64,000 nucleotides of DNA from REEB95 sp050729835 (lineage in GTDB: Bacteria; Pseudomonadota; Alphaproteobacteria; ATCC43930; CGMCC-115725). Positions 37,414-46,416 of this stretch are shown here, one piece after another (positions within the stretch are counted from its first letter, which is position 1; the number at the start of each line of letters is the position of its first letter). The notes beneath the pieces are model-generated. The model did not search any database and was not told the origin of the DNA. It saw only the letters and a program-made list of their open reading frames with translations. Where the stretch lies: positions 1 through 64,000 of the forward strand of contig JBOHLS010000006.1 of the NCBI GenBank assembly GCA_050729835.1. The letters are read 5' to 3'. A program made the position numbers and the translations under genes.

Positions 37414-37980
37414 TCAACCTCCCTGCGCCGGCCAGACGCCGGCCTTTTCGATCTCGTGCATGGCCTTGTCGGTGAACTCGGCCTGGGGCGCGTCGCCGCC
37501 GATGACGAACATCAGCAGATATTCCCGATCGGGATCGCCCGGCGTCACGCATTCGAAGCGGCGGATGGCACCGGCGGGAAACGAGATCACGTCGTAGGGA
37601 TCGAGATCGACGTGCTCGACCCCGATCTTGCTTTCCCAGGCACAGCGCCAGCGGCCAGTCATCGGGATGAAGGTTTCGTTGGTGTCGTGGTTGTGCATCA
37701 TCGGGCCGTGGCCGGGCTTGGCCTTGCAGAAGCCGAGATTGAAACCTTCGGAAATCGGGATCGCCGACCGCCGCGCCGCATCGTCGCCGACCGGCGAGGT
37801 CGCGGCGTCGTTGTCGTCGATCTCGGGCGGCTGGAAGCCGATGACGTTGTAGAGAATGCGCTCGCAACCTGACATCTTGCTGTCGGGCAGGCCGCCGTCG
37901 GAGCCCTTGAGGTCCTTGAAGCGCGCCACGCGCTTCAGCATCGCGGCGCGCGAGATGCCTAATTTGGGCAGCTTTTCCAT
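37414..37980 (-). CDS. Cupin-domain protein
   Basis: A 188-residue protein with a single beta-barrel cupin domain. GHGPMMHNHDTNETFIPMTGRW supplies the His-x-His...Glu metal ligands (cited in part), and PYDVISFPAGAIRRFECV is the second cupin motif. The N-terminal 60 residues are outside the barrel. The reaction is not known. Its stop codon immediately precedes the start of the sulfurtransferase-like gene, and both are probably co-transcribed. Confidence 0.85.
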   Translation of the reverse strand: MEKLPKLGISRAAMLKRVARFKDLKGSDGGLPDSKMSGCERILYNVIGFQPPEIDDNDAATSPVGDDAARRSAIPISEGFNLGFCKAKPGHGPMMHNHDTNETFIPMTGRWRCAWESKIGVEHVDLDPYDVISFPAGAIRRFECVTPGDPDREYLLMFVIGGDAPQAEFTDKAMHEIEKAGVWPAQGG

Positions 37981-38089
37981 CGGCGGCCTCCCGGTCGAGT
38001 TCGGCCGAGGTTAACACGGCCGCAACCTGCCCCCAAGCGGCGGCGCCTGCCTTGAACGCCCGGCCGCCTTCGGCTTTAATCCAGCCGGC

Positions 38090-38163
38090 GCGGGTGTAGC
38101 TCAATGGTAGAGCAGAAGCTTCCCAAGCTTACGACGAGGGTTCGATTCCCTTCACCCGCTCCA
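38090..38163 (+). tRNA. tRNA-Gly (CCC)
   Basis: A 74-base cloverleaf. The acceptor stem is GCGGGTG/CACCCGC, the D arm GCTC...GAGC, the anticodon loop TTCCCAA with anticodon CCC, and the T arm AGGGTTCGATTCCCT, with encoded CCA at 38161-38163. It reads GGG codons. It lies between the cupin gene and the 3' end of the formate dehydrogenase operon. Confidence 0.97.
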
Positions 38164-38182
38164 GTCTTCCGCCCAGCCGACG

Positions 38183-38434
38183 CTAGCGCTGCGCCAGCGC
38201 CGCCTGCTTCTGCCGGTCGCGGTCACGCACTTTCTGCACGGCCCCGAGCGCCAGCGGATCGAGACCGGCGCCGGCATGCCCTTCGAGATGCGCGACAATC
38301 GCCTTGCGCATGCGCGGGTCCCAGTACTTGAACAGATGGTCGGCGATGCTCGCGACCGCCTTGTCCGCCGGCTGATGGGCGAAAAACTTGCCGATCTGGT
38401 TGGCCACGTAGACCAGGTTGCTGTCATGCGACAT
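38183..38434 (-). CDS. fdsD: Formate dehydrogenase delta subunit
   Basis: An 83-residue protein matching FdsD: NLVYVANQIGKFFAHQP, IADHLFKYWDPRMRKAIVAHLE and the GAGLDPLALGAVQ segment. FdsD is needed for assembly or stability of the NAD-dependent molybdenum formate dehydrogenase and binds with FdhD near the alpha subunit. The ATG at 38434 overlaps the end of fdhD by 11 bases. It is the last gene of the operon. Confidence 0.93.
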   Translation of the reverse strand: MSHDSNLVYVANQIGKFFAHQPADKAVASIADHLFKYWDPRMRKAIVAHLEGHAGAGLDPLALGAVQKVRDRDRQKQAALAQR

Positions 38435-39254
38435 GTTCGGTCGATTCCTGGATGATGCGGTGGCCATTGGTGAAGATTTCGAAGCCGTCGTCGCGCATGA
38501 CGGCGACGAGCGTGATTCCGGCCTGCGCCGCGAAGCGCACGGCCAGCGCGGTCGGCGCCGAAACCGCGGCGACCACCGGCGCACCGAGCATTGCCGCCTT
38601 CTGGATCAGCTCGACCGAGACGCGGCTGGTGAGCAGCACAGCGCCGCTGCCGGCGCGGATGCCGTCGCGCGCTAGCGCGCCGGCCAGTTTGTCGAGGGCG
38701 TTGTGCCGGCCGACATCCTCGCGCAGCGCGACGATGCCCCGGCTCGGCTCCCAATAGGCGGCGGCGTGGACGGCGCACGTCTGGCGATTAAGGCGCTGGC
38801 CGGCCGGCAGCGCGGCGATGGCAGCGGCGAGTGCCTCGGCCGAAACCCGGAAATCAGACAAGACCGCGCGCGGCGGCCGCTTCGCCTCGGCCAGACTGTC
38901 GACACCGCACAGGCCGCAGCCAGTCGGGCCGGCGAGATAACGGCGGCGCGCGGCGAAGGAATCGGCCCGCTCGTCGGCGAGCCACATCCGCACGTCGATG
39001 CCATCGTCGTTGGGCGCGATCTCGATGTCGTGAATGTCGGCAGCACGGCTGACGATACCTTCGGATAGGCTGAAGCCGACACCGAAATCCTCAAGGTCCG
39101 CCGGCGTCGCCATCATCACCGCATGCGTGACGCGGTTGTAGGTCAGGGCAATGGCGATTTCCTCGGGAATCGCGCGTTCGCCCGGCGCGGCATCGCCACC
39201 GCGCCACGCGATCCGCGGCACCCGCCTAACCGGGTTGAAGGCGCCCGCGGTCAT
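38424..39254 (-). CDS. fdhD: Formate dehydrogenase sulfurtransferase FdhD (FdsC)
   Basis: A 276-residue accessory protein that transfers sulfur from a cysteine desulfurase to the molybdenum cofactor before insertion into FdsA. The CxxC sulfur-relay motif is visible in GCGLCGVDSL. VGRHNALDKLAGALARDG, TSRVSVELIQKAAMLGAP and SAPTALAVRFAAQAGITLV are family signatures. The ATG at 39254 overlaps the fdsA stop (ATGA). Confidence 0.96.
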   Translation of the reverse strand: MTAGAFNPVRRVPRIAWRGGDAAPGERAIPEEIAIALTYNRVTHAVMMATPADLEDFGVGFSLSEGIVSRAADIHDIEIAPNDDGIDVRMWLADERADSFAARRRYLAGPTGCGLCGVDSLAEAKRPPRAVLSDFRVSAEALAAAIAALPAGQRLNRQTCAVHAAAYWEPSRGIVALREDVGRHNALDKLAGALARDGIRAGSGAVLLTSRVSVELIQKAAMLGAPVVAAVSAPTALAVRFAAQAGITLVAVMRDDGFEIFTNGHRIIQESTEHVA

Positions 39255-42103
39255 TCGGCGGCGGTGGCCGGTACCCTGACAGCGATGCGGCGGCTCTTTT
39301 CCGCCAGGTCGCGGTAGCTTTCCTGCCATTCCGTCGGCCCGTTCGACGGCGAGATCTGGACCGCCGTCACCTTGTATTCCGGGCAGCTCGTCGCCCAGTC
39401 GGCATAGTCAGTGGTGACCACGTTGGTCTGGGTGTTGGGGTGATGGAAGGTGGTGTAGACCACACCCGGCGCCACGCGCTCGGTGATCCGGGCGCGCAGC
39501 GTCGTTTCGCCGGAGCGGCTGGCGAGCCGCACCCAGTCGCCGTCGCGCACGCCGCGCTCCTCGGCATCGTGGGGATGTATCTCCAGCCGATCTTCATCGT
39601 GCCAGACAACATTGTCGGTGCGCCGCGTCTGTGCGCCGACGTTGTACTGGCTCAGGATGCGGCCGGTGGTGAGCAGCAGCGGGAAACGCGGTCCGACCTT
39701 TTCGTCGGTCGGCACGTACTCGGTGACGATGAAATTACCCTTGCCGCGCACGAAGGTGCCGATATGCATGATCGGTGTACCTTCCGGCGCCTTGTCGTTG
39801 CACGGCCACTGGACCGAGCCGAGCTCATCGAGTTTCTTGTACGAGACGCCGGCGAAGGTCGGTGTCAGACGCGCGATCTCGTCCATGATCTCGGACGGAT
39901 GCGCATAGTCCATGTCGAAGCCCATCGCCTTGGCGATGGCGATGGTGATCTCCCAATCGGCGAAGCCGTTCTTCGGCTGCATCACCTTGCGCACCATGCC
40001 GATGCGGCGCTCGGCGTTGATGAACGTGCCGTCCTTCTCGAGAAAGCTCGAACCGGGCAGAAAGATGTGCGCGAAGTTCGCAGTCTCGTTGAGGAACAGG
40101 TCCTGCACCACGATGCATTCCATAGCCGCAAGGCCGGCCGTGACGTGCTTGGTGTCGGGATCGGACTGAACGATGTCCTCGCCCTGGACGTAGAGGCCCC
40201 TGAAGCTGCCGTCGAGCGCGGCGTCGAACATATTGGGGATGCGCAACCCCGGCTCGGGTTCGAGCGTGACGCCCCAGACGGCCTCGAACAGGGCGCGCGT
40301 CGCGTCGTCGGAGATGTGGCGATAGCCCGACAGCTCGTGCGGAAACGAGCCCATGTCGCACGAGCCCTGGACGTTGTTCTGGCCGCGCAGCGGGTTCACG
40401 CCGACGCCGCGACGGCCGATATTGCCGGTAGCCATGGCGAGATTGGCCATTCCCATCACCGCCGTCGTGCCTTGACTATGCTCGGTGACGCCGAGGCCGT
40501 AATAGATCGCGGCATTGCCGCCGGTGGCATAGAGGCGGGCCGCCGCGCGGATGGCGTCGGCCTCGAGCCCGGCGAGCGGCGCGACCGTCTCCGGGCTGTT
40601 CTCCGGCAACGCGGCAAAACTTGCCCATTCGGCGAACGCCGCCTTGTCGCAACGCTCCTCGACGAAGGGGCGGTTGACCAAGCCTTCGGTGACGATGACG
40701 TGCGCCAGCGCGTTGAGCACAGCGACGTTGGTGCCGGGCCGGATCGGCAGATGATAAGCCGCTTCGACGTGCGGCGAGTGCACCAGATCGGTGCGCCGCG
40801 GGTCGATGACGATCAGCTTGGCCCCGTCGCGCAGACGTCGCTTCATCTGCGAGCCAAAGACCGGATGCGCGTCGGTCGGGTTGGCGCCGATGACGATGAT
40901 GACGTCGGCCTGTTCGACCGAATCGAAGTCCTGGATTCCGGCCGAAGTGCCAAAGGTCTTGCTCAGGCCATAGCCGGTGGGCGAATGGCAGACGCGCGCG
41001 CAGGTGTCGACGTTGTTGTTGCCAAAAACCGCGCGTACCAGCTTCTGGACGAGATAAGTTTCCTCGTTGGTGCAGCGCGACGAGGTGATGCCGCCAATCG
41101 AGCCGAGGCCATATTTCGCTTGGATGCGCTTGAATTCGGAGGCGACGCGGGCGAGCGCCTCGTCCCAGGACACTTCACGCCACGGGTCGGTGATCTTCTC
41201 GCGCACCATCGGCTTGAGGATGCGGTCGCGATGCGTGGCATAGCCCCAGGCGAAGCGGCCCTTGACGCAGGAATGGCCGTGATTGGCCTTGCCGTCCTTG
41301 TACGGCACCATGCGCACCACCTCGTCGCCGCGCATCTCCGCCTTGAAGCTGCAGCCGACGCCACAATAGGCGCAGGTCGTGACCACCGAATGCTCGGGCT
41401 GGCCAGCTTCGATGACCGTTTTCTCCATCAGCGTCGCCGTCGGGCAGGCCTGGACGCAGGCGCCGCACGAGACGCACTCGGACTCGAGGAACGACTCGGC
41501 CATGCCGGCCTCGATCGTCGATTCGAAGCCGCGACCGTCGACGGTCAGGGCGAAGGTGCCCTGCACCTCCTCACACGCGCGGACACAGCGCGAGCAGACG
41601 ATGCATTTCGCGGGATCGAAGGTGAAATAGGGGTTGGATTCGTCCTTCGCCGCCTTGAGATGGTTCTCGCCCTCGTAGCCGTAACGCACCTCGCGCAGGC
41701 CGACGGCGCCGGCCATATCCTGGAGCTCGCAATTACCGTTCGCCGAACAGGTGAGGCAGTCGAGCGGATGATCCGAGATGTAGAGCTCCATGACGTTGCG
41801 CCGGAGCTGCTTCAGGCGCTCGTTCTGCGTCGTCACCGCCATGCCTTCCGCGACCGGCGTGGTGCAGGAGGCCGGCGTGCCGGCACGGCCAGCGATCTCG
41901 ACCAGGCAAAGGCGGCAGGAGCCGAAGGCGGCGAGCGAATCCGTGGCGCAGAGCCGCGGCACTTCCATGCCCAGCGTCATTGCCGCGCGCATGATCGAAG
42001 TACCCTCCGGCACCGTGACAGTGAAACCGTCGATGGTCAGCGTGACGGTCTTTTGGTTCTTGACCGCCGGCGTCCCGTAATCGGTTTCCTTGATCAGCGA
42101 CAT
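39251..42103 (-). CDS. fdsA: NAD-dependent formate dehydrogenase alpha subunit
   Basis: A 950-residue catalytic subunit oxidising formate to CO2. A NuoG-like N-terminus holds a 2Fe-2S site (Cys52, 63, 66, 80) and a second set at Cys116, Cys119 and Cys125. Two ferredoxin-type 4Fe-4S motifs follow (Cys167-177 and Cys210-220). The bis-MGD domain has its own cluster (CAYCGVGC, 244-251, and Cys279). The molybdenum ligand is Cys372 in RVCHSPTGYGL, so this is a cysteine enzyme, not a selenocysteine one. It has AGGAGG before the ATG. Cytoplasmic, O2-tolerant types share this layout. Confidence 0.97.
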   Translation of the reverse strand: MSLIKETDYGTPAVKNQKTVTLTIDGFTVTVPEGTSIMRAAMTLGMEVPRLCATDSLAAFGSCRLCLVEIAGRAGTPASCTTPVAEGMAVTTQNERLKQLRRNVMELYISDHPLDCLTCSANGNCELQDMAGAVGLREVRYGYEGENHLKAAKDESNPYFTFDPAKCIVCSRCVRACEEVQGTFALTVDGRGFESTIEAGMAESFLESECVSCGACVQACPTATLMEKTVIEAGQPEHSVVTTCAYCGVGCSFKAEMRGDEVVRMVPYKDGKANHGHSCVKGRFAWGYATHRDRILKPMVREKITDPWREVSWDEALARVASEFKRIQAKYGLGSIGGITSSRCTNEETYLVQKLVRAVFGNNNVDTCARVCHSPTGYGLSKTFGTSAGIQDFDSVEQADVIIVIGANPTDAHPVFGSQMKRRLRDGAKLIVIDPRRTDLVHSPHVEAAYHLPIRPGTNVAVLNALAHVIVTEGLVNRPFVEERCDKAAFAEWASFAALPENSPETVAPLAGLEADAIRAAARLYATGGNAAIYYGLGVTEHSQGTTAVMGMANLAMATGNIGRRGVGVNPLRGQNNVQGSCDMGSFPHELSGYRHISDDATRALFEAVWGVTLEPEPGLRIPNMFDAALDGSFRGLYVQGEDIVQSDPDTKHVTAGLAAMECIVVQDLFLNETANFAHIFLPGSSFLEKDGTFINAERRIGMVRKVMQPKNGFADWEITIAIAKAMGFDMDYAHPSEIMDEIARLTPTFAGVSYKKLDELGSVQWPCNDKAPEGTPIMHIGTFVRGKGNFIVTEYVPTDEKVGPRFPLLLTTGRILSQYNVGAQTRRTDNVVWHDEDRLEIHPHDAEERGVRDGDWVRLASRSGETTLRARITERVAPGVVYTTFHHPNTQTNVVTTDYADWATSCPEYKVTAVQISPSNGPTEWQESYRDLAEKSRRIAVRVPATAAE

Positions 42104-42112
42104 GGAAGCCTC

Positions 42113-43672
42113 CTATTCAGTGGCGGTGAGCCCGGGTTGCACGCCGAAATCCTCGGGGAAATGGGTCAGCGCACTCATCACCGGATAGGGTGCGAAACCG
42201 CCGAGCGCGCACAGCGAGCCCAATTTCATGGTGACGCAGAGTTCCTTGATCAACGCGAGATTGGCGGCGTGATTCTCGCCGCGCACGATGCGATCAATGA
42301 CCTCGACGCCGCGCGTCGAGCCGATGCGGCACGGCGTGCACTTGCCGCAGGACTCGATGGCGCAGAATTCCATCGCGAAGCGCGCCTGGCGCGCCATGTC
42401 GACTGTGTCATCGAAGACGACCACACCGCCATGGCCGATAAGGCCATCGCGCGCGGCGAAGGCCTCGTAGTCGAACGGCGTATCAAACAGGGCGCGCGGG
42501 AAATAGGCGCCCAACGGTCCGCCGACCTGAACCGTGCGCACCGGCCGGCCCGAAGCGGTTCCGCCGCCGATGTCGTCGACCAATTCGCCCAAGGTCAGGC
42601 CGAAACCCGCCTCGAACAACCCGCCGTATTTGATGTTGCCGGCGAGTTGGATCGGCATCGTGCCGCGCGACCGTCCCATGCCGACATCGGCATAGGCCTT
42701 GGCGCCTGCCGCCAAAATGAATGGCACCGAAGCAAGCGAGATGACATTGTTGACCACGGTCGGCAGATTGAACAGGCCATGATGCGCCGGCAGCGGCGGC
42801 TTGGCGCGCACCATGCCGCGCTTGCCTTCGAGGCTTTCGAGCAGCGCGGTCTCCTCGCCGCAGACATAGGCGCCGGCGCCGACCCGGATCTGGATATCGA
42901 ACGCATGGGTCGATCCGGCCAGCTTGGGCCCGAGATAGCGTTCGGCGCGTGCGACCGCCAAGGCGCGGCCGAACGTCTCGATCGCGTGCGGATATTCCGA
43001 GCGGATGTAGACGTAACCCTGGGTCGCACCGACGGCGATACCGGCGATGGTCATACCTTCGATCAGGACGAAGGGATCGCTTTCCATGATCATGCGGTCG
43101 GCGTAGGTGCCGGAATCGCCCTCGTCGGCGTTGCAGACGATGTATTTCTGCGACGCGGTCGTCTGGGCGGTCGTGCGCCATTTGATTCCGGTCGGGAAGC
43201 CGGCGCCGCCGCGGCCGCGCAGGCCCGAGCGGGTGATTTCCTCGACGATGGCGGCGGGCTCCAGGGTGAGCGCGCGCTCCAGCCCCTTGAAGCCGCCATG
43301 CGCCCGGTAATCCGCCACGGACAATCGATCGACGATGCCGCAGCGCGCGAAGGTGAAGCGCCGCTGACGCTTCAGGAGCGGGATCGCTTCCGGACGGCCC
43401 AGGCGGAGCGCGTGCGGCTTGCCGTCGAGAAAGCCGGCAGCGAACAGCCCATCGACGTCGGCCACCGTCACCGGACCATAGGCGATGCGCTCGCCCTCGG
43501 AGGCGACTTCGATCATCGGCTCGAGCCAGAACAGGCCGCGCGAGCCGGTGCGGACGATCTCGGCGTCGATCTGGCGCCGCCGCAGCGCCGCGACGATCGT
43601 CCGCTCGACATCGTCCGAACCGACCGCAAGCGCGGCGGCGTCACGCGGAACGAAAATGCGCGGCCGGGTCAT
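42113..43672 (-). CDS. fdsB: NAD-dependent formate dehydrogenase beta subunit
   Basis: A 519-residue diaphorase subunit related to NuoF. It has a thioredoxin-like N-terminal part, then the FMN/NAD site GLRGRGGAGFPTG and GAYVCGEETALLESLEGKRG (cited in part), and the 4Fe-4S motif ESCGKCTPCRIG. It passes electrons from FdsA to NAD+. Its start overlaps the fdsG stop, and it ends 9 bases before fdsA. Confidence 0.96.
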   Translation of the reverse strand: MTRPRIFVPRDAAALAVGSDDVERTIVAALRRRQIDAEIVRTGSRGLFWLEPMIEVASEGERIAYGPVTVADVDGLFAAGFLDGKPHALRLGRPEAIPLLKRQRRFTFARCGIVDRLSVADYRAHGGFKGLERALTLEPAAIVEEITRSGLRGRGGAGFPTGIKWRTTAQTTASQKYIVCNADEGDSGTYADRMIMESDPFVLIEGMTIAGIAVGATQGYVYIRSEYPHAIETFGRALAVARAERYLGPKLAGSTHAFDIQIRVGAGAYVCGEETALLESLEGKRGMVRAKPPLPAHHGLFNLPTVVNNVISLASVPFILAAGAKAYADVGMGRSRGTMPIQLAGNIKYGGLFEAGFGLTLGELVDDIGGGTASGRPVRTVQVGGPLGAYFPRALFDTPFDYEAFAARDGLIGHGGVVVFDDTVDMARQARFAMEFCAIESCGKCTPCRIGSTRGVEVIDRIVRGENHAANLALIKELCVTMKLGSLCALGGFAPYPVMSALTHFPEDFGVQPGLTATE

Positions 43673-44146
43673 GGCCGCCGTGCCCGGTCGATGAGGTTGT
43701 CAAGGCGCGTGTCGTCGAGACGGCCGAAGACCTGGCTGTCGAGCATCGCCGCCGGGGCGCAGGCGCACAAGCCGAGACAAAACACTGGCTCGAGCGTCAG
43801 CCGCCGGTCGGTGGTGGTTTCATGCCAATCGACGCGCAGCTTCCTCGCGCGCATGCGCGGCGAGCGCGTCAGCGCCCATCGACTGACAGGCCTCGGCGCG
43901 ACAGAGCTTGAGGACATGCTCGCCGGGCGGCGTCGAACGGAAATCGTGATAAAAGGTGACGATGCCGTGCATCTCGGCGCGCGACAGGTTCAGCGTCGCC
44001 GCCACCATCTTCGCGGCATCGGGGTGGACGTATCCAAAGGCTTCCTGCAGCGCGCGCAAAATCGGCAGCGCAGCGGCCGCCTGTTTTGCGTGCTGATTGA
44101 TAATTTCAACCGCGCGCTGTTCGCTCCAATTCTTGTAACTCGCCAT
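43669..44146 (-). pseudogene. fdsG: Formate dehydrogenase gamma subunit, one-base frameshift
   Basis: A NuoE-like 2Fe-2S subunit of about 158 residues, interrupted by one extra base. Frame one runs from ATG 44146 through IINQHAKQAAAALPILRALQEAFGYV and the first cluster pair (CRAEAC) to a premature stop at 43820. The frame with the second pair (CLGLCACAP) and the normal end runs to 43669, where it overlaps the fdsB start. Removing one base of the CC at 43843-43844 (GG in the coding strand) joins them as AHAREKLRVDWHETT. The rest of the operon is intact, so this may be a sequencing error rather than a dead gene. Confidence 0.85.
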
Positions 44147-44224
44147 GGGAGCTCCGCGCTGTTTGAGTAACGCGGATATGACGCTGATGCGTCATCGGCT
44201 TCAATAAAGCGGAATCGTGTTGCG

Positions 44225-44257
44225 ATAGAATATTCCTATTTAATAGGCGTACTCTAT
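44225..44257 (-). promoter_or_regulatory. Tandem ATAG-N7-CTAT operators upstream of fds
   Basis: Two copies of ATAG-N7-CTAT (44225-44239 and 44243-44257) are separated by 3 bases, about 80 bases upstream of the fdsG ATG; the second covers the stop codon of the LysR gene. This is the palindromic T-N11-A type recognised by LysR-type regulators and has the same half-words as OxyR sites. A third copy lies upstream of the LysR gene at 45344-45358. Confidence 0.7.
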
Positions 44258-45201
44258 CGTCCGATTTGCAGTCCCTCTGCGACGTCGGAATTCGCGATTT
44301 CCACGTCGAGGACCTTGGCCACCTTCAGCGCTTCGGTGACGAGCGCGGCGGTCGTCGGCGTCATGGCTTCCCGTTTCGGAACGACGAGCCCCACCGTATG
44401 GAACGCCGCCGGTTCGACGATCGGGATCGCCTGCACCGCGCCGGTCAGTCCGAGCGTCTCGGCCAGGATCGCCGGCATGACGCTGGCCCAGCGGCCGGTC
44501 CGCACGTGGGAAACCAGTACGGTCATCGAATTGGATTCCAGCGTCGGGACCTGGTCTTCGCCGTTGCCGGAGTCGTGCAAGAGCCGGTTGATGATGCGTC
44601 GGTTCTGGTTGTCCGGCGTGAGGAGACAGAGCGGAATGTGCCCGACCTCGGCCCAGGTCACACTCCGGCGATTGCCAAGCGGGCTGTCGGCCGAGATCAG
44701 CAACTGATAGCGTTCGCGGTAGAGCGGAATCGCGCGCACGTTGCCGGTCGGCTCGTTGTCGAGATAGGTGATACCGGCGTCGACTTGCAGATTGTCGAGC
44801 CAAGTCAGCGCCTCGATCGACGTGCTCGAGCGGATGGTGAAGCGCACGTCGGGATGGCGCTCGCGATAGGGCGTGGTCAAGGCGGAAACCATAGGCAGCG
44901 CGGTCGGAATCACGGCGATGCGCAGATGCCCGACCAACCGCCCTTGTTTGAGCGCGTTGACTTCCTGGCGCATGGCGCGAACGTCGCCGACGATGCGCTT
45001 GGCCCAGCCGAGAACCCGATCGCCTTCCGGCGTCAGGCCGACGAAGCGCGAGCTACGGTTGACGAGTAGGATGCCGAAAAGATCCTCGAGCTGCTTGACG
45101 CCAGCCGACAGCGTCGGCTGCGTCACGCCGCAGACCTCGGCAGCGCGTCCGAAGTGGCGCTCGCGCGCGAGCGCCAGAAGAAATTCGAGCTTATCGATCA
45201 C
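44254..45201 (-). CDS. fdsR: LysR-type regulator, likely of formate dehydrogenase
   Basis: A 315-residue LysR regulator. The DNA-binding HTH, LALARERHFGRAAEVCGVTQPTLSAGVKQLE (cited in part), closely resembles that of OxyR-like members. The effector domain is of the PBP2 type. The start is taken as GTG at 45201, as family members begin (M/V)IDKLEFLLAL; the frame is open to 45342 without homologous sequence. It lies 107 bases upstream of fdsG on the same strand, the usual place for the regulator of this operon. The effector may be formate, by analogy. Confidence 0.87.
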   Translation of the reverse strand: MIDKLEFLLALARERHFGRAAEVCGVTQPTLSAGVKQLEDLFGILLVNRSSRFVGLTPEGDRVLGWAKRIVGDVRAMRQEVNALKQGRLVGHLRIAVIPTALPMVSALTTPYRERHPDVRFTIRSSTSIEALTWLDNLQVDAGITYLDNEPTGNVRAIPLYRERYQLLISADSPLGNRRSVTWAEVGHIPLCLLTPDNQNRRIINRLLHDSGNGEDQVPTLESNSMTVLVSHVRTGRWASVMPAILAETLGLTGAVQAIPIVEPAAFHTVGLVVPKREAMTPTTAALVTEALKVAKVLDVEIANSDVAEGLQIGR

Positions 45202-45343
45202 GTCGACGATGCGGCATGGCCCGTGGGGTGAACCATTATCGGGAAAAGCGGCCGTGAAATCCACGTGCACGCACGATTCGATCGCAATATTCGCCCAGAC
45301 GCCGCGGCAACTGCTCGACGAAAATCCTGCAACGCCCTTCATA

Positions 45344-45358
45344 ATAGAGCACCCCTAT
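45344..45358. promoter_or_regulatory. ATAG-N7-CTAT site between fdsR and the dehydrogenase gene
   Basis: ATAG-AGCACCC-CTAT. It is the same palindrome as the pair upstream of fdsG, in the space between the LysR gene and the divergent alcohol dehydrogenase. It is likely an autoregulatory site. Confidence 0.6.
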
Positions 45359-45432
45359 CGAATGACGGCCGTTCTTTATCGCGCCTACGCCTCTCTGTCC
45401 GGTGAGCGCCCTCCGTCGCATACTGATGCGCC

Positions 45433-46416
45433 ATGCTGGCGATGATTCTCGAGCGGGCGCGCGCGCCGCTCCGCGCCATCGATCGCACGCCGCCCGAACC
45501 GGGGCCCGGCCAGGCGCTGATCCGGGCGCGCGCCTGCGGCGTCTGCCGCACCGATCTGACGTCGTCGACGGCGAGCTGCCCGAACCCAAGCTGCCTCTGG
45601 TGCCCGGCCACGAGATCATCGGCCAGGTCGAGACCCTCGGCGCCGGCGCCGAGCGGCTGCGGATCGGCGACCGCGTCGGCGTGCCGTGGCTCGGCTGGAC
45701 GTGCGGCATTTGCGAATTCTGCCGCAGCGGCCGCGAGAATCTGTGCGACCGGGCGCGTTTCACCGGCTATCAGATCGACGGCTGTTATGCCGAATACGCC
45801 GTGGCGGACGAGCGGTTCTGCTTCGTCGTGCCGACGGGATTCGACGATCGCGAAGCGGCGCCGCTGATGTACGCCGGCTTGATTGGCCATTGCGCGCTGC
45901 GAATGGCAGGCGAGGCCCGGCGTCTCGGCTTCTACGGCTTCGGCGCCGCGGTGCATATCGCGGTGCAGATCGCCCGTTATCGCGGCCAGGAGGTTTTCAC
46001 CTTACACCAAGTCGGGCGACGCCACGGGCCAGGAGTTCGCCCGTTCGCTGGGCGCGGCTTGGACCGGCGGCTCGGATACGATGCCGCCCGCGGCGCTCGA
46101 CGCCGCGTTGATCTTCGCCCCAGTGGGGGCGCTGGTGCCGGCGGCGCTGGCCGCGACCGTGAAAGGCGGTACCGTCGTCTGCGCCGGCATTCACATGAGC
46201 GACATTCCGCGCTTTCCCTACCGGCTGCTATGGGAAGAGCGCGCCGTGCGTTCGGTCGCCAACCTCACGCGCGCCGACGGCGAAGAGTTCCTGGCGCTGG
46301 CGGCGCGCGCCAAGCTGCGGACGACGACGGTGCCCTTTCCGCTAGTGCAGGCGAACGAGGCCCTGGACCAGCCGCGCGACGGGCGCTTCGAGGGCTCCGC
46401 GGTGCTTTTGCCCTAG
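45433..46416 (+). pseudogene. Zinc-dependent alcohol dehydrogenase with two frame breaks
   Basis: A medium-chain dehydrogenase of about 328 residues readable only across three frames. Frame one gives MLAMILERARAPL to CGVCRTDL (zinc ligand Cys). After about 45558 the continuation VVDGELPEPKLPLVPGHE, structural-zinc cysteines CGICEFCRSGRENLC and LGFYGFGAAVHIA lie in another frame. After about 46002 TKSGDATGQEFARSLGAAW to the end is in the first frame again. One missing base (CTG-xAC) and one extra T explain the breaks. The last 4 bases overlap the ada stop. Confidence 0.8.

Noticed and set aside
38090..38163. tRNA-Gly as a genomic-island attachment site
   Set aside because: No integrase gene or direct repeat of the tRNA 3' end was found in the window.
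41000..41040. Possible selenocysteine formate dehydrogenase
   Set aside because: The molybdenum ligand position is an ordinary Cys codon (Cys372), with no in-frame TGA.
39440..44170. A 1576-codon open frame on the plus strand opposite the fds operon
   Set aside because: It is a shadow caused by high-GC codon use; the minus strand encodes clearly conserved fds genes throughout.
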